A stretch of DNA of 56,520 nt from Bacteroidetes bacterium RIFCSPLOWO2_12_FULL_37_12 (GTDB lineage: Bacteria; Bacteroidota; Bacteroidia; 2-12-FULL-37-12). The notes below the pieces were generated by a model. The model ran no database searches. It was given only the letters and a program-made list of their open reading frames with translations, and had not been told where the DNA came from. Position 1 is the first letter of the stretch; every line of letters starts with the position of its first letter. The DNA is taken from NCBI GenBank assembly GCA_001769655.1, contig MEPC01000006.1:1-56520 (forward strand). The letters run 5' to 3'. The position numbers and the translations under genes were made by a program. Below are positions 44,486 to 55,400 of the stretch, in pieces.

Positions 44486-44493
44486 TATATTTG
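44486..44493 (+). promoter_or_regulatory. Putative -7 box for the isoaspartyl peptidase gene
   Basis: TATATTTG fits TAnnTTTG, 77 nt upstream of the ATG and directly ahead of the 11-nt tandem repeat. The -33 region would lie in the end of the kinase gene and shows no clear TTG. Confidence 0.35.
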
Positions 44494-44570
44494 TATTACA
44501 ATCGTATTACAACCGCATTACAAAGAATTACAACCGTATTACAACTGTATTACAATTGTATTTCAACCGT
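44491..44570. repeat. 11-nt tandem repeat reaching the start codon
   Basis: Seven consecutive copies of NNGTATTACAA (first two bases vary: TT, TC, CC, AG, CC, CT, TT; the third is shortened by variation to CATTACAA and the fourth to GAATTACAA). The last copy becomes TTGTATTTCAA, followed by CCG and the ATG at 44571. The array occupies the whole leader of the isoaspartyl peptidase gene. Confidence 0.85.
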
Positions 44571-45608
44571 ATGAAAATCATATCAAAACATATTGCCCTC
44601 ATAACAATTTTCACTCTTCTTTCCATCCCATTAATTTCACAAACCAGCATGAATAAAATAATTCTCGTAGTTCACGGCGGTGCCGGAACAATCACTAAAC
44701 AGAGCATGACCCCTGAAAAGGAAAAAGCATATACGGAAGGATTGACCGTAGCGCTTGAAGCGGGTTATAAAATTTTAAAAAACAGAGGATCCAGCTTGGA
44801 TGCAGTGTCAGCCGCTGTAGTGACACTTGAAGACAATCCATTGTTTAATGCCGGCAAGGGATCTGTATTCACCAGTGAAGGAAAAAATGAAATGGATGCC
44901 TCTATTATGGATGGCAAAACCCGGAAAGCAGGCGCAGTGGCATCCGTAAATACGATTAAAAATCCCATCAAAGCCGCACGTTTGGTTATGGATAAATCCC
45001 CCCACGTTTTAATGACAGGTAAAGGCGCCATTCGCTTTGCACAGGAAAATGGTTTAGAAATAGTTGATTCCTCTTATTTCCATACCGATTTCCGTTACGA
45101 TCAATGGCAGAAATCCATTAAACATGATAAAATTCAATTAGATCACTCCGGCGATAAGGACCCAAAAGGTTGGCTGAAAACCGAAACGGAAAAAAAATTC
45201 GGTACGGTGGGTGCTGTGGCGTTGGATGCTAATGGTAACCTCGCCGCAGCTACTTCTACCGGTGGAATGACCAATAAAAAATGGGGACGCATAGGAGATT
45301 CGCCCATCATCGGTGCAGGCACTTATGCAAACAATAATACCTGTGCAGTTTCGTGCACCGGTCACGGCGAGTACTTTATCCGCGATGTAGTCGCTTATGA
45401 TATTTCTGCGCTGATGGAGTATAAAAAACTATCCTTAAAAGATGCGGCTGAAGAAGTGGTAATGAAAAAGTTAGTGACTGATGGCGGGGAGGGGGGCATC
45501 ATTGCAGTGGATAAAGATGGCAATTACACCATGACTTTCAATTCAGAGGGAATGTACCGTGGAGTGATTACTGCGGATGGGAAGGTGTGGGTGGGGATTT
45601 ATAAATAA
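44571..45608 (+). CDS. Secreted isoaspartyl peptidase / L-asparaginase (Ntn-hydrolase)
   Basis: A 345-residue exported enzyme. Signal peptide MKIISKHIALITIFTLLSIPLISQ, then the family start VVHGGAGTI, LEDNPLFNAGKGSVFTSEG, and the autocleavage site with nucleophile T212 in KFGTVGAVALD, followed by ATSTGGMTNKKWGRIGDSP. It hydrolyses isoaspartyl peptides and asparagine after cleaving itself into two subunits. The start is the ATG at 44571; an upstream TTG within the repeat is less likely. Downstream is the thiamine operon leader. Confidence 0.93.
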   Translation: MKIISKHIALITIFTLLSIPLISQTSMNKIILVVHGGAGTITKQSMTPEKEKAYTEGLTVALEAGYKILKNRGSSLDAVSAAVVTLEDNPLFNAGKGSVFTSEGKNEMDASIMDGKTRKAGAVASVNTIKNPIKAARLVMDKSPHVLMTGKGAIRFAQENGLEIVDSSYFHTDFRYDQWQKSIKHDKIQLDHSGDKDPKGWLKTETEKKFGTVGAVALDANGNLAAATSTGGMTNKKWGRIGDSPIIGAGTYANNNTCAVSCTGHGEYFIRDVVAYDISALMEYKKLSLKDAAEEVVMKKLVTDGGEGGIIAVDKDGNYTMTFNSEGMYRGVITADGKVWVGIYK

Positions 45609-45633
45609 TTTTTTTTTTTGTATATTCGTGCTC

Positions 45634-45717
45634 TTATTCAACGGGGGTGCTGTTTTATGAACGGCTGAGAACATACCCAATGAACCTGATGCAGGTAATT
45701 CTGACGCAGGGAATTCA
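45634..45717 (+). promoter_or_regulatory. TPP riboswitch (THI element)
   Basis: The conserved aptamer is clear: CGGGGGTGC (45642-45650), GGCTGAGAACATACCC (45663-45678), GAACCTGATGCAGGTAA (45682-45698), and GACGCAGGGAA (45703-45713). ATTC at 45636-45639 can pair with GAAT at 45711-45714 as stem P1. It precedes the thiS-thiC genes and should control the operon in response to thiamine pyrophosphate. A TATATTCG just upstream (45621-45628) is a possible -7 box. Confidence 0.95.
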
Positions 45718-45746
45718 GCTATCTTTTGTATCCCCTGCTTTTTTTT
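45706..45746 (+). terminator. Hairpin with T-tract overlapping the riboswitch 3' end
   Basis: GCAGGG (45706-45711) can pair with CCCTGC (45733-45738), immediately followed by eight T. This looks like an intrinsic terminator for attenuation of the thi operon. Unusually its 5' arm is the conserved GCAGGG of the aptamer itself, so it competes with the ligand-bound fold. Confidence 0.65.
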
Positions 45747-45799
45747 ACCGTTCTTTTTCATTTTAAGGATTGTAACTAACCAGCATAAATAAAAGTTCT

Positions 45800-45892
45800 C
45801 ACGCAAAGACGCAAAGTACGCAAAGAAAAAAATCATTAATGATTTTTTTTCTCTGCGGTCTTTATTCTTTGCGTACTTTGCGACTTTGCGTG
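45800..45892. repeat. Palindromic intergenic repeat in the thi leader
   Basis: CACGCAAAGACGCAAAGTACGCAAAG (split here as positions 45800-45825) pairs with the arm ending ...GTACTTTGCGACTTTGCGTG at 45892; the centre ATTAATGATT/AATCATTAAT also pairs. Nearly the full 93 nt folds into one hairpin. It lies between the attenuator and thiS, so the operon mRNA must include it unless a second promoter exists. Confidence 0.8.
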
Positions 45893-45972
45893 GCATTATA
45901 TTTGTGTGAAATAATACACACTTTCATAGTTATTAAGGATTTGAGATTGAAATATTTTTATTTTTTTAACCC

Positions 45973-46176
45973 TTGAATATTATTATTAATAATGAATCAC
46001 TGCAACTGCATGAAACCATTTCAATTCATCAGTTACTATCCCATTTGAATATTAAACAACTGAATGGAATTGCTGTAGCAATAGACGAACAAGTGATTAA
46101 AAAATCTGATTGGGAAAATGTTAAACTTTTGGAAAACCAGAAAGTAACTATTATAACTGCTTCACAGGGTGGTTAA
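45973..46176 (+). CDS. thiS: ThiS sulfur carrier protein
   Basis: A 67-residue ubiquitin-like protein ending in the diagnostic Gly-Gly (IITASQGG) that is thiocarboxylated to deliver sulfur for the thiazole ring. The N-terminus MNIIINNESLQLHE with LNGIAVAIDEQVI is typical. Start is a TTG; no in-frame ATG is available. First gene of the operon, about 230 nt after the riboswitch. ThiF, which activates ThiS, is not encoded in the operon. Confidence 0.93.
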   Translation: MNIIINNESLQLHETISIHQLLSHLNIKQLNGIAVAIDEQVIKKSDWENVKLLENQKVTIITASQGG

Positions 46177-46205
46177 TTAGTGTTTAGTGTTTATTATTTA
46201 TTTAA

Positions 46206-48068
<1,863 letters not shown>

Positions 48069-48086
48069 TACTAAAACAAAAAATAC

Positions 48087-48692
48087 ATGAAACTTATTAT
48101 CATTTCCAATCCAAAACCTGTAAAAAACGAATCCATTATCATAAATAAATTCTTTGAAAAAGGATTAAAATATTTTCATCTCAGAAAACCGGAATTCAAT
48201 GAAAGCGAAATGGTAAAATGGATCACTGCAGTCCCGTTGGAATTTCATGAAAGAATAATTTTACACTCTCATCATCATCTGCTACATAAGTTTGACTTAA
48301 AAGGAGTTCATTTCACCAGTTGGTTTAACAGCGGTTCTACCATCAAAAGTATGTACCGGAGACCCGTTCAATACAGCACTTCTTATCATTCGTTGGAAGA
48401 AATCAATCTAAATAAAATTTCATTTGATTATGTTTTTCTGGGACCTGTTTATAACAGCATCTCAAAAAAAGAAAGTAAAAGCAAGAAATATAATTTGAAT
48501 GATTTAAAGGAAACCTTACTTAATTCAAAAGCAGATGTAGTTGCGTTAGGCGGAATTTCTTCTGACAAAATTAAAGAAATAAAAAACCTGGGATTTAAAG
48601 GGGTTGCGGTACTTGGTGGTGTTTGGAATTCAGCTAATCCTTTAACTGCATTTTCGAAAATTCAGAAAACATGCACCGCCTTTATGAACTAA
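48087..48692 (+). CDS. Divergent ThiE/TenI-like protein
   Basis: A 201-residue TIM-barrel protein related to thiamine-phosphate synthase: KYFHLRKPEFNESEM, YVFLGPVYNSISKKESK, ALGGISSDKIKEIKNLGFKGVAVLGGVW. The region where ThiE has NDxxxxA...GVHLGxxD reads HSHHHLLHKFDLKGVHFTSWF, so the Asn-Asp and the later Asp are missing. That favours a TenI-like thiazole tautomerase or a specialised form. A canonical ThiE is encoded 0.8 kb downstream. Overlaps thiD by 22 nt. Confidence 0.75.
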   Translation: MKLIIISNPKPVKNESIIINKFFEKGLKYFHLRKPEFNESEMVKWITAVPLEFHERIILHSHHHLLHKFDLKGVHFTSWFNSGSTIKSMYRRPVQYSTSYHSLEEINLNKISFDYVFLGPVYNSISKKESKSKKYNLNDLKETLLNSKADVVALGGISSDKIKEIKNLGFKGVAVLGGVWNSANPLTAFSKIQKTCTAFMN

Positions 48693-49438
48693 GACCTTTT
48701 GTTTTGACCATTGGCGGGTTAGACCCGTGTGGCACTTCAGGAATTGTTGCAGATTTAAAAACATTTGAAACCAACCGCGTGTACGGCATGGCTGTATGCA
48801 CTGCAATAACGTGTCAGAATGATATTTCTTTCTCAAAAATAAAATGGCTCAGCAAAACTGAAATAATATCACAACTGAAAATTTTGCTCGATCGTTTTAA
48901 GTTTGAATCCTGTAAAATCGGAATTATAAAAGATTTTAAAATCCTACTGCAGATTATTTCCATACTCAAAAAATACAATCATAAAATCAAAATTGTCTGG
49001 GACCCTATATTAAAATCAACCTCCGGTCATTTTTTTCACAAAAAGTTTAAAGAAGCGGAAATTAAAAATATTTGTAAAAAGATAAATCTTATTACCCCAA
49101 ACCCGCAAGAGGTAAGTTCTATATATCCTGATAAAAAAAATGATGTTGGCGCATGCATATTAAGTAAATATTGTCCTGTATTATTAAAATCTTCAGAAGT
49201 TTCTTCAAGTTATTGCAATGATTTACTGATTATAGGAAATAATAAAATTGTAATCAAAGGAACCTATCTGAAAAAATTTTCAAAAAGAGGAACCGGATGT
49301 GTGCTTTCTTCAGCCATTGTATCAAATCTCGCAAAAGGATATTCTGTCGCTAATTCATGCATTATTGCTAAAAAGTACGTTCGCAAATATCTCAGAAGCA
49401 ATAAATCATTAATGGGCTTTCATTCCACTGGGGTTTGA
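48671..49438 (+). CDS. thiD: Hydroxymethylpyrimidine (phosphate) kinase
   Basis: A 255-residue ribokinase-fold kinase phosphorylating HMP-P to HMP-PP. It has LTIGGLDPCGTSGIVADLKTFE (family GSDxSGGAGIQADLKT, here divergent), AVCTAITCQND, VWDPILKSTSG, NLITPNPQEV and the catalytic region KRGTGCVLSSAI. The ATG at 48671 overlaps the upstream gene. It is rich in Lys and Ile, and less conserved than usual, but catalytic motifs are kept. Confidence 0.88.
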   Translation: MHRLYELRPFVLTIGGLDPCGTSGIVADLKTFETNRVYGMAVCTAITCQNDISFSKIKWLSKTEIISQLKILLDRFKFESCKIGIIKDFKILLQIISILKKYNHKIKIVWDPILKSTSGHFFHKKFKEAEIKNICKKINLITPNPQEVSSIYPDKKNDVGACILSKYCPVLLKSSEVSSSYCNDLLIIGNNKIVIKGTYLKKFSKRGTGCVLSSAIVSNLAKGYSVANSCIIAKKYVRKYLRSNKSLMGFHSTGV

Positions 49439-49525
49439 TATTAGATGTTTGATATTAGATGTTTGAGAATTGAAGTTTTAAAATTTTTTTACATATATAA
49501 ACATCCTATATCCAAATAAAACAAA

Positions 49526-50155
49526 ATGGAAAACAAAATTGCCCGTTTTCATTATTTAACACAGGATGTTATTTCGGGGAAAGATCACGTTCAGTTGGCT
49601 ATGATTGCCTGTAAGGCAGGCGCAAGGTGGGTGCAATTCAGAAGTAAACTCCTCCCCTACCCAGAATTAATTAAAACCGCAACAGCTATAAAAAAGATTA
49701 CTGACTCAATTGGTGCCGTTCTTATTATTAATGATCATGTTGGGATTGCTAAAGAAGTTATGGCACATGGTGTACATTTGGGAAAGGAAGATGTAAAACC
49801 GGTGGAAGCCCGTAAATCGTTAGGTGCTGATTGTATCATTGGACTTACCATTAATTCTGAAGAAGATGCCATGAAAAATAAAAATGCTCCGGTAAATTAT
49901 TTTGGAATGGGACCTTACCGCTATACAACCACTAAAAAAAATTTAAGTTCAGTACTGAGAAAAAGTGAAATTCAGAATATTTTAGAAATTCTTTCCCCAA
50001 AACCGGTAATTGCCATTGGAGGAATTCAGTTGGAAGATATTAAGGATATAATGAACGCAGGAATTTACGGATTTGCTGTATCTTCGGCAATTAATTTATC
50101 GGAGAATCTGGGTGAGAGCGTGAAGAGATTTTGTGAGGAGATGGAAGATTGCTAA
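49526..50155 (+). CDS. thiE: Thiamine-phosphate synthase
   Basis: A 209-residue TIM-barrel enzyme joining HMP-PP and the thiazole phosphate. The canonical motifs are present: WVQFRSKL (QxRxK), LIINDHVGIAKE, GVHLGKEDVKP, YFGMGPYRYTTTK and AIGGIQLEDI. Fifth gene of the operon, 87 nt after thiD; the gap holds a short direct repeat (ATATTAGATGTTTG twice). Confidence 0.95.
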   Translation: MENKIARFHYLTQDVISGKDHVQLAMIACKAGARWVQFRSKLLPYPELIKTATAIKKITDSIGAVLIINDHVGIAKEVMAHGVHLGKEDVKPVEARKSLGADCIIGLTINSEEDAMKNKNAPVNYFGMGPYRYTTTKKNLSSVLRKSEIQNILEILSPKPVIAIGGIQLEDIKDIMNAGIYGFAVSSAINLSENLGESVKRFCEEMEDC

Positions 50156-50197
50156 ATTGTTACATTGTTACATAGTTTCATTGTTAAAAAAAAAAAA

Positions 50198-50986
50198 ATG
50201 CCCCCACTCATAATCGCCGGAAAATCCTTTAACTCCCGTCTATTCACAGGAACCGGGAAATTCAGTTCCCCTGAAATTATGGAATCAGCCATTCTTTCAT
50301 CCGGCTCAGAACTGGTTACGGTGGCTATAAAACGAATAAACCTGAAAAAGGGAAATGATACAATTTTAGATCACTTAAATCACCCTTTAATAAATATTCT
50401 TCCAAATACTGCAGGAGTAAGAACAGCCCGTGAAGCACTATTTGTGGCACAATTAGCAAGAGAGGCATTAGGTACTAATTGGATTAAACTTGAAATACAT
50501 CCCGACCCCAGGTATTTGCTTCCGGATCCTGTTGAAACACTTATTGCCGCTGAACAACTTGTAAAGGATGGATTTATTGTATTACCCTATATTCACGCCG
50601 ATCCTGTTTTATGTAAAAAATTAGAAGATGTGGGCGTACATGCCGTTATGCCGTTAGGTTCGCCTATAGGAAGCAATTCAGGAATTCAGACAAAACCGAT
50701 GTTAGAAATAATAATAGAACAAAGCACTGTCCCAGTAGTGGTTGATGCCGGGTTAGGCGCTCCATCACATGCCGCAGAGGCAATGGAAATGGGTGCAGAC
50801 GCTGTGTTGGTAAATACCGCCATAGCTGTGTCACAGGATCCTGTTACTATGGGAAAAGCTTTTCGCATGGCAGTGGAAGCTGGGAGAATGGCGTTTGTGG
50901 CAAAGATGGGGATGAAGAGCAAAGAGGCGAATCCGACTAGCATGGTTGATTGGGAAACGCATAGTGTGGTTCCAAAAATTAAATAA
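50198..50986 (+). CDS. thiG: Thiazole synthase
   Basis: A 262-residue enzyme forming the thiazole ring from deoxyxylulose phosphate, dehydroglycine and ThiS-thiocarboxylate. The Schiff-base Lys lies in [11 protein letters not shown], with [41 protein letters not shown] and [29 protein letters not shown] start at the ATG at 50198 (frame open from 50165 only by TTG). ThiH or ThiO, which would supply dehydroglycine, is not encoded after it. Confidence 0.96.
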   Translation: MPPLIIAGKSFNSRLFTGTGKFSSPEIMESAILSSGSELVTVAIKRINLKKGNDTILDHLNHPLINILPNTAGVRTAREALFVAQLAREALGTNWIKLEIHPDPRYLLPDPVETLIAAEQLVKDGFIVLPYIHADPVLCKKLEDVGVHAVMPLGSPIGSNSGIQTKPMLEIIIEQSTVPVVVDAGLGAPSHAAEAMEMGADAVLVNTAIAVSQDPVTMGKAFRMAVEAGRMAFVAKMGMKSKEANPTSMVDWETHSVVPKIK

Positions 50987-51133
50987 TGAACATTTGAACA
51001 TTTGAATAAAGAATGAAGAAGTAATGAAAATTGTTGATTTGAGCGTATTTACTTCGCTATTCTAAATTCAATTGTTCTATTGTTTTTTTATAAAAAATGA
51101 ATAATTAGAACTGCCCAAAATACAAATATTACA

Positions 51134-52096
51134 ATGAAAACCCCCACACCCCTCGACCACAAAGACACCCGCTCCGGATTTGGAGCCGGACTTCTTGAAT
51201 TAGGTAAATCAAACCCTAATGTAGTGGCACTAACTGCCGATTTAGCCGGGTCGCTAAAAATGACTGATTTTCAAAAAGCATTTCCGGATCGTTTTTTTCA
51301 GGTAGGAGTTGCCGAAGCAAACATGATGGGTATTGCCGCAGGACTGACTATTGGCGGAAAAATTCCTTTTACCGGTACCTTCGCTAATTTTTCAACCGGT
51401 AGGGTATATGACCAGATTCGCCAGAGCATTGCCTATTCAAATAAAAATGTAAAAATATGCGCTTCTCATGCCGGTTTAACGTTAGGTGAAGATGGTGCCA
51501 CTCATCAGATTCTTGAGGATTTAGGTTTAATGAAAATGCTTCCCAATATGACCGTAATCTCCCCCTGTGATTATAATCAAACTAAAGCCGCCACGCTTGC
51601 TATTGCAGAATTTAAAGGTCCGGTATATCTCCGTTTCGGAAGACCTTCTGTCCCGAATTTCACATCTCCGGATTCGAAGTTTACCATTGGTAAAGCTGAT
51701 ATTCTTTGTGAGGGAAAAGATGTATCAATTTTCGCCACCGGACATCTGGTCTGGAAAGCAATCGAAGCGGCAGATGTTCTGGAAAAAGCAGGAATCAATG
51801 CTGAAGTGATTAATATTCATACTATCAAACCCATTGATAAAGAAGCCATCCTAACCTCTATCAGAAAAACAGGGTGTGCTGTGACTGCGGAGGAGCATCA
51901 GTTAAACGGTGGACTTGGTGACACTATCGCACAAATAATGTCACGCTATTTTCCAACCCCTTTGGAAATGGTGGGTGTAGAAGATACGTTCGGAGAAAGT
52001 GGAAAACCGGAGGAGTTGATGGAAAAATATGGGCTGACGGTGGAAAATATTGTGAAGAAAGTGTGGAAGGTAATAGAAAGAAAAGGTAAATCCTAA
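51134..52096 (+). CDS. Transketolase C-terminal subunit (split form)
   Basis: A 320-residue protein covering the pyrimidine-binding and C-terminal domains of transketolase: [65 protein letters not shown] (the E of VAEAN activates the TPP cofactor), [22 protein letters not shown] and [14 protein letters not shown]. The N-terminal (TPP pyrophosphate-binding) half, normally encoded next to it, is absent upstream, where thiG lies. It must pair with a subunit encoded elsewhere. Confidence 0.92.
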   Translation: MKTPTPLDHKDTRSGFGAGLLELGKSNPNVVALTADLAGSLKMTDFQKAFPDRFFQVGVAEANMMGIAAGLTIGGKIPFTGTFANFSTGRVYDQIRQSIAYSNKNVKICASHAGLTLGEDGATHQILEDLGLMKMLPNMTVISPCDYNQTKAATLAIAEFKGPVYLRFGRPSVPNFTSPDSKFTIGKADILCEGKDVSIFATGHLVWKAIEAADVLEKAGINAEVINIHTIKPIDKEAILTSIRKTGCAVTAEEHQLNGGLGDTIAQIMSRYFPTPLEMVGVEDTFGESGKPEELMEKYGLTVENIVKKVWKVIERKGKS

Positions 52097-52098
52097 CC

Positions 52099-52425
52099 CT
52101 ATGCCTGCCCGACTGTGCCACCAAAATTCATAGGAAAATGTGGAGGTGCTTCACTGTGAAATTTTATGGCACCAAAATTTGCTTCGTATTTTTTCACATT
52201 CTCCTGAAGAGCATTAAGCAACCGCTTTGCATGTTCGGGAGTAAGAATTATTCGAGATTTAACTTTCGCTTTTGGTACCCCGGGCATTATCTTGATAAAA
52301 TCCACTATAAATTCACCGCTGGAGTGAGAAATAAGAGCGAGGTTGGAATAATGTCCCTCCGCAATTTCTTCGGTAAGTTCGATGTTAACCTGGTTAGGTT
52401 GTGGTTTGGGTTGCTCTTCAGCCAT
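52099..52425 (-). CDS. DUF3467 family protein
   Basis: A 108-residue cytoplasmic protein: VNIELTEEIAEGHYSNLALISHSSGEFIVDFIKIMPGVPKAKVKSRIILTPEHAKRLLNALQENVKKYE. This is the DUF3467 pattern; function unknown. It follows rpoC by 32 nt as in many Bacteroidota and is probably co-transcribed. Its stop lies 2 nt from that of the convergent transketolase gene. Confidence 0.93.
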   Translation of the reverse strand: MAEEQPKPQPNQVNIELTEEIAEGHYSNLALISHSSGEFIVDFIKIMPGVPKAKVKSRIILTPEHAKRLLNALQENVKKYEANFGAIKFHSEAPPHFPMNFGGTVGQA

Positions 52426-52457
52426 AGTAATTATGAATTCTAAACTTAATTCTCCAA

Positions 52458-55400
52458 CTACCTATCCTCATCTTCTCTTTCAATCTCCACATAATCTTCC
52501 ATATCGGGCTCAGTTTTCCTGTTATTAAAAGCTTCTTTGGATGCCACTAATGCGTCGTACTCACTTTTAGAGTAAACCAGAATATTAGTGTATTCTCTTA
52601 ATCCCGTTCCGGCTGGAATCAAATGTCCCACAATAACATTTTCTTTTAATCCGGCTAATAAATCTACTTTCGCCTGAATAGCTGATTCATTGAGTACTTT
52701 GGTTGTTTCCTGGAATGAAGCGGCGGAAATAAAGCTCTTGGTTCCCAAGGATGCCTGAGTGATCCCTTGCAATGAGGGTGAAGAAATAGCAGGTTTTGCA
52801 TCCCTGTATTTTGCAAGTTTCATATCTTTCCGTTTTAGGTATGAGTTTTCATCCCTTAGTTTCCTCATAGAAACAATCTGACCGGGTCTTAACTTTTTAG
52901 AATCACCTGCTTCTTCGATAACTTTCTTATCGAAAATATCATCATTTACTTGCATAAAACCAAGTTTGTCAATTAACTGATTTTCAAGAAATGTAGTGTC
53001 ACCAGGATCCATAATTCTAACTTTTTGCATCATTTGCCGCACGATAACTTCAATGTGTTTGTCATTTATTTTAACCCCCTGCAAACGGTAAACTTCCTGA
53101 ATTTCATTTACCAGATATTCCTGAACCGCCGCAGGTCCCTTGATGTCGAGGATATCGGATGGCGTAATGGCGCCGTCACATAGAGGGTAACCGGCTTTTA
53201 TAAAATCATTATCCTGAACTAAAATATGTTTAGATAAAGGAACAAGATATTTTTTTGTTTCGCCATCTTTTGTCTCCACAATAATTTCACGATTTCCTCT
53301 CTTAATAATACCGTAGGAAACCACTCCATCAATTTCAGAGACAATTGCCGGGTTAGATGGATTTCTTGCTTCAAAAAGTTCTGTGACTCTCGGGAGTCCC
53401 CCTGTAATATCTCTTGATTTAGTGGTAGCTCTTGGAATTTTTACTAATATATTCCCTGCTTTTATTTTTTGCTCTCTGTCAACAACTAAATGCGCTCCCA
53501 CAGGAATATTATATGACTTAAGTTCATTTTTAGCGGCATGAATAATAAGAGCAGGATTCTTTGTTTTATCTTTCGATTCAATAATCACTTTTTCACGATG
53601 ACCTGTTTGCTCATCAAATTCCTCACGAAAAGTGACATTTTCCTCAATGGCTTCATACTGGACGGTTCCATTTAATTCTGCAACGATAACAGCATTGTAT
53701 GGATCCCAAAAACAAATTTCATCTCCTTTTTGTACTTTTTGTTTCTCTTTCACTAATAAGAATGAACCATAAGGAATATTGTTTGTAGTCAAAACTCTTC
53801 CGGTAGAGGGCTCCAGTATTTTAACTTCTCCCGAACGGGCAATCACCACCTGTACTGTTTTTTGGTCAGTGTCATTTCTTGGATTGTCGGTTTCAACTGT
53901 TTTAATATCTTCAAAAGAAATTATTCCGTCAAATTTTGCTTTTATATTTGCTTCAACTACGATATTACCAGCCGCACCGCCTACGTGGAAAGTTCTTAAC
54001 GTTAATTGTGTACCGGGTTCTCCAATTGACTGGGCGGCAATAACACCTACGGCTTCCCCTCTTTCAACCATTCGCCCATTAGAAAGATTTCTTCCATAAC
54101 ACATGGCGCATACTCCCCTTTGGGAAGCACAGGTAAGCACCGAACGTATCTGGACCGTATCAATTCCGGCGTTATCAATTTTTTTGGCAATGACATTTGT
54201 AATTTCAGTTCCAGCTTTTACGATCATGGAATTGTCGAGTGGATTATATATATCATCCACAGTGACACGACCAATGATTCTTTCTGTTAATGGTTCTACA
54301 ATATCTTCATTATCTTTTAACGCTGAAATATGAATGCCTCTCAACGTGCCGCAATCAAACTCATTAATGATTACATCCTGTGCCACGTCAACCAAACGTC
54401 GCGTCAAGTAACCGGCATCGGCAGTTTTCAACGCGGTATCTGCGAGACCTTTTCTGGCACCGTGAGTCGAAATAAAATATTCCATGACCGACAATCCTTC
54501 TTTTAAATTGGAAAGAACTGGGTTCTCAATAATCTGACCAACACCCCCCGCGATATTTTTTTGTGGTTTTGCCATCAAACCTCGCATAGCTCCAAGCTGA
54601 CGAATTTGCTCTTTTGAACCCCGTGCGCCTGAATCCATCATCATGTAAATTGAATTAAAACCATCTTTGTGTTTTGTGAGTTGCTTGATCAAAGTATCTG
54701 CAAGTTTTGAATTGGTAATAGTCCAGACATCTATGACTTTATTATACCTTTCATTTTCTGTAATAAATCCCATATTGTATAGATTCTGAATTTCTGCTAC
54801 TTGTTTATGTGCCTCCTGCACGAGTTTTTCCTTCTCTATAGGAATGGCAATATCTTCCAGAGCGAAAGAAAGTCCGCCTTTGAAAGCGGCTTTAAATCCT
54901 AACGTTTTTATCTCATCAAGAAAGTCAGCCGTACGGGGAACATCGGTTGTTTGATAAATATTAGAAATGATCTCCTGTAATTTCTTTTTGGTAAGCAATT
55001 CGTTTACATAACCCATTTCCTTTGGAATAAGCTGGTTAATCACAACTCTTCCTACCACCGTTTCAATAATTTTAGAAACAAGTTCTCCATTTTTATCTTT
55101 TACGTTTGCTTTTATTTTAATGAAAGTATGATAATTAACTTTTCCTTCATTAAGAGCAATTATTGCTTCTTCGGGTCCATAAAAAGTAAGACCTTCTCCT
55201 ATTTCACCTTTTCTACCTTTTGTCATATAATAAAGACCCAACACCATGTCTTGAGAAGGTACGGTAATGGGTGCACCATTCGCCGGGTTCAGAATGTTAT
55301 GAGAAGCGAGCATTAATAATTGTGCTTCTAAAACTGCCTCATGTCCAAGAGGTAAATGCACCGCCATTTGGTCACCGTCAAAGTCAGCATTAAAAGCAGT

